NCBI GenBank assembly: GCA_963693085.1
Contig: OY856412.1
Span: 964,128,281 to 964,192,280, forward strand
DNA: 64,000 nucleotides
Reading direction: 5' to 3'
Source: Alisma plantago-aquatica
Taxonomy: Eukaryota > Streptophyta > Magnoliopsida > Alismatales > Alismataceae
Position numbers and translations under genes: made by a program. Each line of letters opens with the position of its first letter. Position 1 is the first letter of the stretch. The notes beneath the pieces were generated by a model. It was given only the letters and a program-made list of their open reading frames with translations, was not told the DNA's origin and ran no database searches. Positions 36,240 to 49,287 of this stretch are shown here, one piece after another.

Positions 36240-39200
36240 AATATAAAAAAATTGGTGTACCTAAATTATTTCTACAATACGTAATATTCCAGTATAGACT
36301 ATATTTCTTGCTTCTGTGGCAGATGTTTTTGTTGAAGAAGTTGGTTTGATGAGAACTTTAAGATCTTGTGTTGATCTCACTCTGGATAGAGCCACATAAA
36401 TTTGGCCATGAGAAAATATTGGTTGAGGTAAATGTACTTCAACCTTTTCCAATGTTTGACCTTGTGCTTTGTTGATTGCCATTGCAAAACATGATCACAC
36501 TGGAAACTGCAATATTTCAAAACAAAATGATAATTCTTCATGTTCTTTTGAGATCAAAGGAATTCTTGATATAAATACCCTTTGTCCTTATCCTATGCCC
36601 AACTATGATTTCTGCTTCAATAACATTCTTGTTAAAGTTTTTGCAAATAAGGTGTGTCCATTACAAATACTTGAAAGAGGATCAATATTTCTAAGTAACA
36701 TAATTGGACAGTTTTTTTTCCAATACCAACTTGTGAGGCGGAAGGCCTGCAAGAGTCCAGGAATCGAGAAATTCCTCTTCTTGAAACTGATTGGTGTTGT
36801 CAATAGATGAATCAAACCTAAAGTATTCTTTGTACAGTCCAAGAAACATTTCAATCAAAAGATCATTTATCTCATCAAAAAACTCATTTTTTGTAGTCAA
36901 AATTGCATGACTTGTTAAATCATGTAAGTTATCATCATTAGCACTAAGTATAGGAAATATTTCTCATATTAGAGCACTTTTTGAAGATGTCTCATTGGTA
37001 AATGGTATCAACATTTGCATAGAAAATATTATAAGATCATTATTTACAACTTCCCTTGTGCCACTTCCTATATCAAGTAAAAAACATGGTAAAAGATGGA
37101 TTTGATAGGGTTCTCATATTTTCCCTCAATTGTAACTTTTTAACATGCTTCAATAACTTTGATATTAAAAGACTTGCTACAATTGTTTGTTTGTTGTCTC
37201 CTTGTGGTACAACAGGAAGAATTTTTCTAAAGTTACCACCAAACACAACAATTTTTCCTCTGAAGAGTAGTGTGTTGCTTGTCATATCTTGTAGTAAGAG
37301 ATCTAGAGATTCAATTGCCTCTTTTTTTGCCATGGATACTTCATCCATACTATTCTTTAGTTCGTTGAAGGAACTCACCCAAACTATGTTATTTTGGAAC
37401 ATTGCATATCTTCCGTTCCTCATTATTTAGTGGTATCTTAAACCTTGAGTGTGCAGTTCAACCAAAAGGTAGTAAAGATGTTGCAATACCAGATGATGCA
37501 GTTGCAAGTGCTATTTGACCACACGATCTTACTTTAGCAAGTAGAGCACGGTATAAGAATGTTTTTCCTTATCCTCTTGGTCTATCAACAAAAAATATTC
37601 TATGTTTTCCACTATTTAATCAATGAATAATTGTTGTAAAAGTAGTATTGATCATAAATTAGTTGTGAAATTGATTGAATATACTCATCAGATACAACTA
37701 TCTTCAGTTCTTCATCTACTTCTCTGTATATCTTTTCATGTTCATTTTGACAAATAGATGGTAGATTGAAATCATATAACTTTTTCCCCCATAGACTCTA
37801 AGCACACATTGATGCTCTTAATAGCACTATTATAAGCATCAGTCCAATCCTTTTTGTGTGCATCATGAAAGTCTTCATTCATCTGATTCTTAAACTTTTC
37901 CCATATGACTATAGGAGTAACTGATTCATAATAAATAATTATTGTAGAAAACAATTGTCGCAGACTTGATGGCATCCGAAATAACACTGCTTTGTGAAGA
38001 CTATCTTCAATGTTATTATCAATTTCTAACAAACCAAGCTTTTCAACTGCCTCTTTGAATGCACCACAGTGAGTTCCATGTATAGTCTTTAAGTCATCAA
38101 AGGATTTTGCACCTCGAACTTGGTTCAGTAAACAACATAGATAGAATTGTTCACCTTCAATAGATTTTGCAAATGTAACCCTACCAATATTGCTGGGATT
38201 TTCAGCAAGGCACATGGTCCACGAAGTATCTCGGGTTCCCTATGGCTGGTGGAAATCTCATGAGGTGCCACTTTCATGAATGCTTAGATAAGCTAAGAGA
38301 CATGATACAGAGATGGCTGGGTTCTAAAATCTCTATGAATGGTTGTCTTGTTCTTATCAAGCACTGTGCCATGGGTTTGATTAGCTACTGGTTACGTATG
38401 GGTGACATTCCCCCAGTTGTTCTGCGTAGGATGGAGTTGCTACTTTCTGATTTCTTATGGGGCAGTTCGGTGCATCCCTCTTGTTGGTCATGGCTGGCCT
38501 ATCCGCTTTGTGAAGGTGGTCTTGGTATAAAGAGACTTGATGAACTTGCGGATTACCATACTTTACGTCGTATTAAGAGGTTCACTCAAGTTCAATGCAC
38601 ATGGAGCTCATGGCTTTCTTGTAGGTATAGTGATTCCTTGGTTACTTTTTCCAGGAGTGGCTCTACTTCCCATAGGCATATGGTAACTCTGTGGCCTTCC
38701 TTCTCAATGTGGGCGGGCATGGATCTTTGAAAAATATCAAGCAAAAATGTCCATCTGATGAGGCTTATGAAAGTCTTTGGTTCTCTAAGCACTATCCTAG
38801 GTGGAGTCTCACTACCTTTAGAGCTCTCACTAATGTCCTTCCTACATTGGAAAAAATTAGCTCCTGGTCGAGGGCTCCTGTCCCAGCATGCTTACTGTGT
38901 GGCCAACACAATGACTCGATAGCCCTTTTGTTCGAGGGCTGCAAATACTGGAAATATATTTGGGGTTGAGCTCAACTTAAACTCAACATCAGGTCCTCTT
39001 ATTCTCTATATGGCTGCCTTACTGACCTTGGTAAGAGGTCAAATTGGTCCTGAATCATTAAACTTTGGGTCATTTCTGGTGTTGTCCACTTCATTTGGGA
39101 GGAACGCAATAAACGGTTGTATAATGGTGGCGCTTCAGACTTTGTTGTCATCTTCTACCATTTAGCTCTAGAGATCAAGAGAATGTATTTTACTTTTAAA

Positions 39201-39490
39201 TCATGTCTTGATATTTCTCCTACTATTTCTAGGAATTGGGTTATGCTGTAACCAATTCTTAGGAGCGTGTAGTCACATGTGTGGGTGTGGCTTGTAACTT
39301 TGTCCCATTCCCGGAAATTTTTAGAATATACGTACCCAATTAAAAAAAAAGAGTTTCATTGTTTTCTTCTATGCCAATATTTGAATTTTTACCTCACACA
39401 TAATGCTCTGGAAACTCTTTGTATATTTACTTTTCAGCTTCTTCATTAATACAATTCACCATAAAATATTCGGTAAGCATTGTTCTTGAG
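36240..39490 (-). pseudogene. Helitron RepHel helicase domain (Pif1-like), broken and split by a LINE
   Basis: Helitron transposase joins a rolling-circle (Rep) domain to a Pif1-family helicase; only the Rep-helicase linker and the helicase are recognisable here. In minus-strand order: KEFPEHYV (~39400); then, beyond the LINE, SIEGEQFYLCCLLNQVRGAKSF (38175-38110) and the linker to 37772; Walker A remnant RPRG-stop-GKTFLYRALLA (~37580); TASSGIATSLLPFG with TAHSRFKIP; Walker B region MDEVSMAKKEAIESLDLLLQ (~37350); GGNFRKILPVVPQGD (~37230); LRENMRT; NEFFDEINDLL (~36880); GLPPHKL; AINKAQGQTLEKVEVHLPQP (~36480); and YVALSRVRS. Stops lie inside Walker A and before TAHSRFKIP, and there are several frameshifts. 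No Rep HUH motif and no CTRR hairpin terminus were found; the copia LTR begins about 20 bp past the helicase end, so the Helitron 3' end is probably lost or displaced. Confidence 0.85.
38218..39351 (+). mobile_element. 5'-truncated LINE, end of reverse transcriptase to poly(A)
   Basis: The plus-strand frame opens with STKYLGFPMAGGNL and continues with WLGSKISMNGCLVLIKHCAM, DFLWGSS and CEGGLGIKRLDEL. This is the conserved end of plant LINE ORF2 just after the reverse-transcriptase palm. After a frame change it reads LTTFRALTNVLPTLEKISSW and CLLCGQHNDS, which fits the C-terminal Cys-containing (zf-RVT) domain. A tail of nine A residues ends at about 39351. The flanks are the two halves of one Helitron helicase frame, which proves insertion. 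No convincing target duplication was seen, so a small deletion probably went with it. Confidence 0.85.
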
Positions 39491-42400
39491 AATTGTTCAC
39501 TGTTTACAATTGTTGACAAATGTTAAATCTTTTAGAATATGACAATATGCATCTCTTCAAGATGAAGTTGCTCTGGCTGATGATATTTGCCATTTTGAGT
39601 GTTTACGTGATGTGTCTACTTTAGCTTTTTCTTGATTTGTATTCTACCAGTAATTTTGTTTGTATTAGCACGTTTACAACTACGTGGTGTCAATAATTAA
39701 CCTTCTATCACGCTTACTCTTAGTCTTTCTATCAACTGTATTTTACCACCATCTTCGTGTTTAACATCATCATGACTGTAATTAAGCAGCAAAATAAGCA
39801 TGAAATTTTCACGCAACGGCTCACACTGAGTCAAAAGACAAATCTTATACTTATATGTACAACGTATTCTATCAGTCTAGGAAAGCTTAGAATCGTTCTC
39901 AATCTGCGTTGTATAGGTTATCTATCAATTTTATTTCGATTTCAATCTACTGCCCACCGTTACTAAGCTTGAGAATTAAAGGTCGTGACTTTCTTGCATG
40001 TTTATCTTCCTCTGAAGCAAAGTATCGCCAATGTTTGGTTCTTCTTTATTGCATTTTAAAAATGCTATCTTATTTTAGTTTGAATAAAACAACCCATTGT
40101 TGGGTCATTGTGCGCAGTGGTTGTGTGTTCGCCACTTAATATTAGAAGTGTTAAAATTTGTTCGAACCCATAAATCCAATTGCTCCAGATTCGAAAAAAA
40201 ATAGATGTAGGTTTTAAATATGACATTCTGAGTAGGTTCCAAATTTAATATTCAAACTGGCTTGGATTCGATATAGAAATCAGACAAACGTGGGTTCTAA
40301 ATATGTACTATTATACATATAATTATGGCAAGCAGGCTACGTTTTGATGAGATATATGTATTCTTTGGCATAATATATAAATTAATTTACAATCATATGA
40401 TTAATTCTACAGAATAATCAATTTTTAAAAAATTATCTTCAAATCTGGATCAGAGTTTAATTCTAGGTTTATATTCTCAACCTGGGTCGTTTTTGGATTG
40501 AGAGGTCTAAACAATCAACCAATCTGGGTTTGGGTTCAGGTTTAACAATTGAACAATCTGGTAATTATTTTTGATGTGAAGTCGACTCAGACTCAATTTT
40601 TTGAAACCCCTACTTGAGGTTTCCAACCAGGCTTGCAACGCGACAATGGTTACGTTTGACATACCCAGGAGAATGTCTCATGTTCTTACTTGATATTCAT
40701 ATAATATATAAAACCAACCAAAGCTATACAAATAAATTGTTGGTTTAATATCACATTTTTCATTTGCTCTCCTTTTTCAAATTATGAATTTCATCATAAG
40801 AAAGAAGTGAAGAGCATTTATCAAAGTTATATTCTCATTTATTGTCTCTAAAACAATTATGTGACAAGCAACGATATTTAACATTACACTTGCCATTCTC
40901 CCCCATTTTTATTTGCTTCCTTTTTGTTGTTCGTTCTTAAGCTTGCAAGTTATTAATTCTTTTTAACAAAAAGGAAAGAGTATTTTCCAAAGTTGTATTC
41001 TTATTTTCTACAAAAGAATTATATTAAAAAGTTGTTATTGAATGTGCAATTATTGTTAGTGAGAAATTATAATTATTTGAATTTTTATTGAGCTTGAATT
41101 TTTAGAATTAGTCAATCTAGATTCGTCATAGTTTCATTTATAGATCAATTATTATGTTTATAACTAACTGAAAAGTAAGTTGGGACATTAGATATTGAGA
41201 TGTCTCTATGAACCTTCCATGATGTTAATACGATGCGTATTTTACATAGATGTACACGACCATATGTGACTGGAATTATGTATATAATAAGTAACAAAAA
41301 TAGCAACATGTGAAATAGTATGCGTTAAATATAAATGTCTATTATATAAATGTCTATTGAGATTATGTAATTTAATATGTAATAAATATCATAATTTGAT
41401 ATAGGATAGTGGCAAGAACATATTTCAGAAAAGCAATTATGATGAAATATGTGAAAGGAAAAGGCAGAATCACCACCGGTGAATAATAAAGAATGAAACA
41501 AATGGAGAAAAGAAAGAAGTTGTTTGAGATTGAAAAGGAGTTAAAAGAGGCAAATGATTTATATTATAAACTAAAATATAAAAGAAGAGGGTAAATGCCA
41601 ACTTCTATATGATCTCTCCAAAGATGTCAGAGTTGATGGAAAATGATGACTATAAAGACAAGGGTTGTGATTCACGTAACCAGACCCACACCCCATTCTA
41701 CACTCCAAAATGGCCTAAGAACAATCAATCTAGTAATTCTCTAACGGCCCGATTAACGACCCACCAACGTTAACTCCTGTGAAAATTGTCTCCCCACTAT
41801 CTCGCCTTTTCTGCCTTCAAGCAATCTTCGGCGTCCTTCCCCATTATTGGTACGAGAGTAGGTAATGGCCACAACACCTTTCGTCCGTCATTTCTCACCT
41901 GCTTCCGCCATTTTTCTCATTATCTTCATTCTCTCTTGTTCTCCTTCTCTCGCTCTTTTCATGTCTCCCTAACTATCGTTCGGTTGTCTGTCTTAGTTTG
42001 AAACTCGGCTTAATGTTCCATGACGACGAGGTGACCTGCATCATGGATGTCAAGAGTAGCTTCATTGATGCGACGAGGTGTCTTGGAGTGACAATCGGGG
42101 CTTGGTAGGACGGAGCACAATATAGGTGATTAGGATTATTAGGAGACTTGCGAAGAGGACAAAGTTCAAGAAAGCAAGGGCATTTGGTTCTATTTTGCTA
42201 TCTTTCAGCTTGTGGTAGCTGAAGCCCTGTCGGCACTGCTAGTTACTAAAGTAGAGGAAAAGGGAGGAGAAGGGGCCAGAAGCAAGTGGAGGCGGGTGGG
42301 GGTACTCTCTAGGCGTCTCTGTCTTCCTGGAACAAACATATCTGATTGACCAGGTCCGTGCGGCATAGCTGATACTGGATCTTATAGGCGTGGCATTCGT

Positions 42401-42848
42401 GGATGCCATGGGACTTCCTCTCAAGTCTGACCATTGAAGTATATGTACATGCAGAGTTTATATTAGATTGTAAATACTGGTTGACCTGTCTGTGTAAACA
42501 ACACTTCAACCATAGGAAAATATATTATGAAGAGTCTTCAATAGTTCCTGATGAACATAATGAAGATGAGATCCTAGAGTGTATGGATGTAATGCATTTA
42601 AAAATACCTATATATATATTTAAAATATGGGCATGGAAACCCATGACATACTATTTTTCAAAAATTTGTGGAGATTGATCCTTATCAAGACTTCTGGTTT
42701 GCTATGGTTATCGATAATGCTGCTATTTTCAACTTGTATTTTGTGACGCTATAGACTTGTCTACAATAGGTATTAATTCTAGCCCTGTCAAAATTGTACG
42801 TGGTATAAGGTGTACTCTATGAAATGGCTATGATGAAAATTATTCTGA

Positions 42849-42905
<57 letters not shown>

Positions 42906-43472
42906 TATATATATATATGCAACCTATATATATAAATGAAATTAATCCGAGTCACATCAGTTCCTCAATTTTGTGTGTCTGTTACTCTTAGGCATCTCCT
43001 CCTCTGTGCTAATTACATATGAAACAAAGCTATTAAAAGCACTTGCTAAATCAGCATCCCATGACTATGTTAGCCATCTCCTCCTCTGCCCTAATTACAT
43101 TTGAAACAAAACTATTACATATGAAATAAACGATAAGTAAATGAACTAGAAATGCATTTGTGCTCCTATTATATATCTATATAAAATTGAATATCTACCT
43201 TAAACTATAGTTTACTGACTTTTTTGACATATCAATGTTATTTTAGGCATTTTTTGTTCTCTAGCTCTTTATAAAAGTATGTTGTTTCTTTATTTCAATT
43301 AATTTTTATTTTGAAACGTCAATGGATATTGTATTAAATAAATTGACTATGTTTCATCTATTTAAATTATTATATTATATATTGAATATCAATCTATGTG
43401 CATTAACACACCTTACTTAGTTGTTCTTTTTTTCTTAAATATTTATTATTTTCTGGGTCATTTAATCCAAAC
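39491..43472. other. AT-rich intergenic DNA, no recognisable gene
   Basis: No protein family was recognised. A slightly GC-richer stretch at 41680-42430 has short frames on both strands. A 91-codon frame at 42403-42678 shows nothing familiar. A pure AT microsatellite lies at about 42850-42901. A duplicated motif (CATCTCCTCCTCTG, CTAATTACAT) lies near 42993 and 43076. Confidence 0.5.
42850..42901. repeat. (AT)n microsatellite
   Basis: Uninterrupted AT dinucleotides for about 52 bp, with shorter AT runs following. Confidence 0.95.
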
Positions 43473-44659
43473 ATGAGTTCCACAAAAAATTCAAGTCCTG
43501 GCACACCTACACCAATTGAAAGATTTCAGCTCAGGTGCAGCTTTGAAAAGTTTAGAAGATATTTGGACATTGCATCTGAAGATCATAAAAAATTGCTAAA
43601 GGAAACTCCTTTTAGGCATTTTATTGATCTAAAAATTCTGAGGTCTTTTGATGTTAATATTACTAGGGATCTTGTAAGTGTGTATGATTATGAAAGGGGA
43701 AGTTTCAAAATTGGCACTACTTATGTGGAGTTTGATTCCATACATGTTGGAAAGATATTAGGTCTTCCAAAGATTGGTAAGTTAACATTTTTTTTGTAGA
43801 TTTTTGATGCACAGTTTATCTGTTTGGAAATCAATTTTATTCATTAGCAATAAAACTGATCAAATATAAGAAAAGAAGTTATTTTCACAAAGGAAAACAT
43901 AAAGAATAGCTCAATTAGAGAAAAGTATTTTCCTAAAGTAGATCCAAAGGTTACTGATGCCCATTCTGTTCTTCTAAAATTGTCATCCAAGACTGACAAC
44001 ATAAGTCAAAATGAGTTTGTAAAAGTTTGTCTAGTTCTTCTTATGTCCAGTTTCTTGTTTCCATATGGAGGATATAACATTTATAGTATGATTCTGACTT
44101 ACTATGATGAATAAAGTGCTCTTGGTGATTTCAACTGGAGTGAAGCAGTGTTTAAATTTCTTCATGATAGCATGACCATTATGGGGAGAAAAGTGACCAA
44201 ATATTTAAAGGGTTACTATTTTGTTTTAGTGGTAAGTATCTCATTTTCTATCTAATTTTCAACATGATTTAAATAGGATTTCTTCTCGTGATGACCGAAA
44301 TGGTTATGGTCTGCATATATTAGATCAAAGAACTATTAACATGATTTAAATAGGATTGCTTCTCTTGATGTTTAGAGAAACTTGTGTATTTTACATTTTA
44401 CTCAGTTTGGATTCTTTTTATTATAGATAAGAAGTAAAATATTATCTTTGAAACTTCATGAAGAATTCATCTGTTCTTTCATTTTACATCCCTTTCAAGT
44501 TCTATTAAGAAAAGCTGAACATTAAGGGTATCAAACAACAAATGAATGAATATATGGTCCAAATGAGCTTTAGTAGTATGTAGCATTATAGGACCCCGTC
44601 GTAGGATTGGGAACTGATTCCTTTTCCCTTGATGTCAAGTACTAGTTTTTCAAGTATGG

Positions 44660-44730
<71 letters not shown>

Positions 44731-45759
44731 ACTCAACAATTGTCATTATGATTTTTTTGTAGGTATGGATCAAAGAAGTTACAAAACTGATGATTGCAGA
44801 TTTCCCAAATGCCACTCAAATGTTGAATAAATGGAAATATAAGACCAAGTTTAGTGTTCACATGGCAAGTTTGAATTTTGAGATCAAATCTCTAGATTGC
44901 GATCTTATTTCTAAGGGGTTTGGAACAACTGTGGATACTAAAAAGGATAAGATTGTAGACATTAAAGATAATCTTCTTCTTGAAATTGATTGGTAGGTAT
45001 TTTATTCCTTTTGGTGTTGTCTGTTTATATCGATTTTTATCTAAAAAATGATTCACAATACTAGTTTCTGCAAAAAAAGATGTTATTTTTAATTATAAAA
45101 CAACAAACTAGTGATATATGAAAAATGTGGATTTTGTTTTCTACCTTCTTTATAACCATTGTGTATTTTTCTGTTGGCTACCTATACAACAAACAAATGG
45201 CTGGTAGGTGAAAAGTTGCATTTGTTAAAAGTAAAGAACAAGGCCTTGATAGAAATATACAAATTGAAATAGGATTCATCTTTTTGATCAGAGACATATT
45301 TGCAATATTAATTTGATACTATACCCGTATTATTGACTGATAGTGATATACACTTATGGGGGTATAAAACTTAAAGAAAATATATCTTTTTTTTAAATAT
45401 TGGTTGATGATATAAAATAGGTTAATTTAATAATGATTATTTTTAAATATCCCTATAGTATAATTTCTTTTCTTAATTTGATCTTACTAATCTTATTTTT
45501 GTTCTATTAACAAAATAATTTTTTATTTTCTTAGTTGAAAGTTTCTGAGTTAAATACATAAATCCTTTGAATGAAGAAAATTATAGAAATGATCAAGATT
45601 AAACATGGAGAAGAAGTCTCTGGATTAAGAACATATTTGAGTCGGTGCAAAGCTCGGTTGAATGCTTATAAGAGAGCTTACAACATCAGTAAGGATGCTC
45701 TTGAATAGCTGAGAAATGATTTACAATCTCATGGTATTCCAGATCCTAGTTTATATTAA
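43473..45759 (+). pseudogene. Decayed multi-exon gene of a transposon-associated, plant-mobile-domain-like type
   Basis: Four coding blocks lie in order with plausible splice sites. Exon 1 (43473-~43782) starts at ATG, encodes FEKFRRYLD, FRHFIDLK, DLVSVYDYERGSFKIG and VEFDSIHVGKILGLP, and ends at GGTAAGT. Block 2 (~43880-44231) has SSIREKYFPKVDP, NEFVKVCLVLLMSSFLFPY and FNWSEAVFKFLHDSM, and ends at GTAAGT. Exon 3 (44764-~44994, after TTTTTGTAG) has WIKEVTKLMIADFPNATQ. A last block (~45570-45759) encodes SGLRTYLSRCKARLNAYKRA and ends DPSLY-stop. The pattern resembles proteins with a plant-mobile or DUF1985-like domain, often linked to Mutator-like elements; that assignment is from memory and tentative. 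In-frame stops occur in block 2 (TAA after TYYDE) and in the last block (TAG after KDALE). Both could be C-to-T changes. Confidence 0.55.
44661..44726. repeat. (AT)n microsatellite in an intron
   Basis: About 66 bp of AT dinucleotide, lying between two exon blocks of the decayed gene. Confidence 0.95.
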
Positions 45760-46135
45760 ATGATAACACACAAGAACCATGAGATGATTATCAAAATTCT
45801 ATAGATAGTGGCACACAGTCGAGTTCTATTGTACTATATAATGATTAACACATTTTCTATTTGGTTTATTGATTATGCTTCCTACTTTTTATTTTATTGA
45901 ATTTTTGTGTTCAATGATGTATAGGAGAAATATGAATTTATACCTCTGTTACTTAAGTAAAGCTAAACTAATTTATATCTCTATTTCACTTATGTATCAT
46001 ATTTTTAAGTATAATATTTTTTAAGTTTATCCTAACCATTTGATTCATTTCATAAAAAACAAAACTATTAGAATCATATAAAAGTAAGTAGATACGTTTT
46101 CTATAAATTTAGATAGTAAAAATGAAAAAATTGGA

Positions 46136-46366
46136 ATTACGAATTTTGATATTTATCACTAAGTGTAGAAAGAGAATCTACAAGACACTTCCTAACATCT
46201 TCATAGCTTTCATTAGAAATCCATGATATGTCAAATATTTAGCCACATATATTAGAAAGATTCTAAATTCTTGGCCACATATATTAGAAAAATTCTAAAT
46301 TCTTTTGTAGGTTTATCAGAAATTTTTTCTATCCACTGTTTCAAGTAATACTTCTGACAGCCGTCG
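46136..46366 (-). pseudogene. C-terminal piece of the FAR1/MULE transposase
   Basis: The minus strand reads QKYYLKQWIEKISDKPTKEF, matching the (K)YxLxRW segment that follows the SWIM zinc finger in FAR1/FRS and MULE transposases. Near the end it reads NESYEDVRKCLVDSLSTLSD before a stop at about 46136. It is cut at 46366 by the LTR element. The rest of the gene resumes at 55938. Confidence 0.7.
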
Positions 46367-49274
46367 TGTAATATCCTAAATTTTGGTAAAATTAAAACAT
46401 ATAATATAAGACATGTTTTGCTTAATAATATTCCCCAATGGTATTATTGGTGGAAAAATAATGGTGATCAACCTTGTGGCATGGGTCCTTATGACACAAG
46501 TTAAATAAAAGGAAATTATGAATGGATAAATAATAATGACATGTGATATAACTTTTCATGTACTGGAAAATAATAAATAAAAGGGTATTCCATATATAAT
46601 AGTATTATCTTAAATAATGATTCAAGGGGGCAAGTTTTATGTGGGAAATATATTCCATTAGATCACATACATTGAATATAACTTTGGGAATTTCCTTGAA
46701 ATAAGGTAATTATAAATGAAGACGGGGACATAGGGAAATCTAGAAGGTTTCCTTAAAAGATCAATAACCAATTGGTGACATACGTTTATATGATCTCCCC
46801 AGTGACTTTTGATATAGTAAAAACCAAGTTTTAATAAGAGAGTGGGGGTTTCATGACATTTGCATTATAGAATAAAAGCTGAGAATTTCTATATAAGGAT
46901 GAGAGGAATGAGTTTATTGTATTAACTAAAGGAGATGTAATGCCAAATATGAACAAGCATAACCCATGCTGGAAAGGAGATGCCTTTAGGTTCAAGGAAA
47001 GGCATTAATATGATTCCTTAATTGCATACCTTGCCTTTAAACCCGTCCATACAAGGAAATAGAGGAAAGAGTCTTTCGATTGGCAAACCTAATATGTATT
47101 TATAGAGTTTAATCTTCTGCGATTTCTCTCGGTGTGTTGGATAGGTATATAAGGGTATACCTCGTACGTTTTCCCCACTCACGACCATTGAGTATATTGA
47201 TAAGGAGATAAGAGAGGTTTAGGGAGATGTCATGAAGAGCCAGGGTTAGTTCCCTCATGGGTAACCAGCGATACACACCGCTGGGTCGAGGCACCTTGCA
47301 GAACAGGAAGAGGACCGCAAGCATCCGCTGGTCTGTGAGGAACCTTGCAACACCCCCACCAACCGGAGGTCATCCTCATTGTTTAGTCCAGACATCTCAG
47401 AGTGGAAGGGCTCCTTCTGGTGATTTCATGATTCATGAGGGGAACTCGAGTGATGTTCTACCTCAGCCAGGACGTGAAGATGTGTAGGTAAACATCCTAA
47501 CCTTCTATTCTGTAACCTGATGTAAACCACGACGTAGGGTTCTCCTTCCCCTACCTCCGACCTTCACAGACCGTGCGAAAGATGGGGCTAGGCTCGGTTT
47601 AGGTGTGTGGAGCCCCTATAACCTTCTCTAGGCCTCAGTAGTGTCAGAGCCGATGAGATCAGCCGTGGTTTCCAAGTTCGGGGTTTGCCGCTGGGCTGCG
47701 TCAGGAGGTCAGGGGTGAGTTGGAGTCAAAAGACTCATCTGCCCCAAACCCTATACGTGACCTATAAGGGAACAAGAGTCTTTAACCACTAACTTAAAGG
47801 GGTTTCCTGCATGGAGCATAGGGCTGACATGGCCGTAGGCCATTGTCCAAAGCCCACTCATGTGGCAAACAAGAAACAAAATAATAATTGCTGACTTGTC
47901 AGGCTACGATTTGCCAGAGTACATGTATTCTTGTTAAATTTATAGAAAATGATTGGTAATTATGATGGGGACATATAATATATGAAAATTGCTCAGAAAA
48001 ACAAGAGGAATCCAAAGAAAATATAATCACAGCCCAATTATGCTTCCTGTTCTAAAAGTGTATGCAATACATGTTTTAATATGATTAATAGAATGGAAGA
48101 TCTAGATTTGCTTTAATGTGATGCTTAATTGAGTAGATTCATTTAGGTTGAGCTAATACCTGATCTTGTTTTGTATAATGAAGAAATGCTTGACGCTGAT
48201 GAATAATTGACATTTCTATATTGATAATCTTATACATGTTGTTTTAGGGTTTTAAAACTAATGTCGACATCTTGTTATGATCTAATGCTGATAGTGTGAT
48301 CTAGGTTTCATGAATAGTCTAATATTCTTAATATGGTGATTAGGGTTTAATCTAATATGCATAACTGGGTTGTAATCATAGAAACCATGATACATTGGAA
48401 TTAGGGTTTATAACCCTAATCCATGGTCTAAACATGAGATAACCCTAAACCCTAGTTTAGGATCACATATAGATCTCATTAATGTAATGTGAATCCATGG
48501 TGACACATATGTAGTATGCATATTTCAGATTATGTTGGGTGAATGCTTTATTGCTTGGATGTTTGAATGCACTCCTAAAGTGCATGAGTTATTCTGCATG
48601 GTTTCTGAAATGGCATAAGGTACGTGGTTATGCTTATGAATACATGTATCAAATTCTGAGTTTGCCGATGTTTCTCTATGAGATTGAACGAATGATAAAC
48701 TACTTGCTTGTTTATTTGCTTCTTGCAAATGATAAAGTTCCTATGAGTATCATGTAAAGTAAATAATAGTATTCTGAACCCTGGGTTAGACTGATCTTAA
48801 GGGTAATGCTCACGAGCCCTAGAGGGACAGTGATTGCACCTAAGGTAGTGGACCAAATGTGGGTTAGAATACGAAAACAAGTTTTTGTTCTTATATGCAA
48901 GTAAAAGTTGTTTGCTTATATGTGTACTTGTACCAGTATAGAAATATACTGACAACATATTTGTTTGTCGACATTTTAGGTATTAGGTATACTTGATTCA
49001 TGGACATGAGGTTACAGATAAAGATGTTGAAGAGACTAAAGTTATTCATGAAGGTTTAGTTTTAGTTGTATATCTTCACACATGTACATGTTAACTCTTT
49101 CATAAAATTTATGTAACTCCTTAGAGGATCTTTTTATGCAAACATGTAAATATGTGTTCATTGATTGAAATTGTTTACTATTCTATATTATTTCTTGAAT
49201 CTGATCCTAGAATTTATGAGTAATGATTCATGACTTTAAGGTCTTTTAGACACTCAAAAGTGCTAGTTGTCACA
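46367..49274 (+). repeat. 5' LTR of the non-coding element
   Basis: It runs from TGTAATATCCTAAATTTTGG to TAGTTGTCACA, just before the primer site. TATA-like sequences are CTATATAAGGATGAG near 46890 (mutated to TTATATTAGG in the 3' LTR) and GTATATAAGGGTATACC near 47145 (kept in both). Telobox-like AACCCTAA repeats occur at about 48400-48460. Confidence 0.88.
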
Positions 49275-49276
49275 TT

Positions 49277-49287
49277 TGGTATCAGAG
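49277..49287 (+). promoter_or_regulatory. Primer-binding site
   Basis: TGGTATCAGAG begins 3 bp after the 5' LTR; it is of the initiator Met-tRNA type. Confidence 0.88.

Noticed and set aside
38200..39370. Target-site duplication for the LINE in the Helitron
   Set aside because: The flanks CACATGGT and GAGTTTCATTG do not match convincingly; none is claimed.
47109..47487. Opposed short frames in the LTR of the second element
   Set aside because: Partly repeated in the 3' LTR with frame differences, and no recognisable domain.
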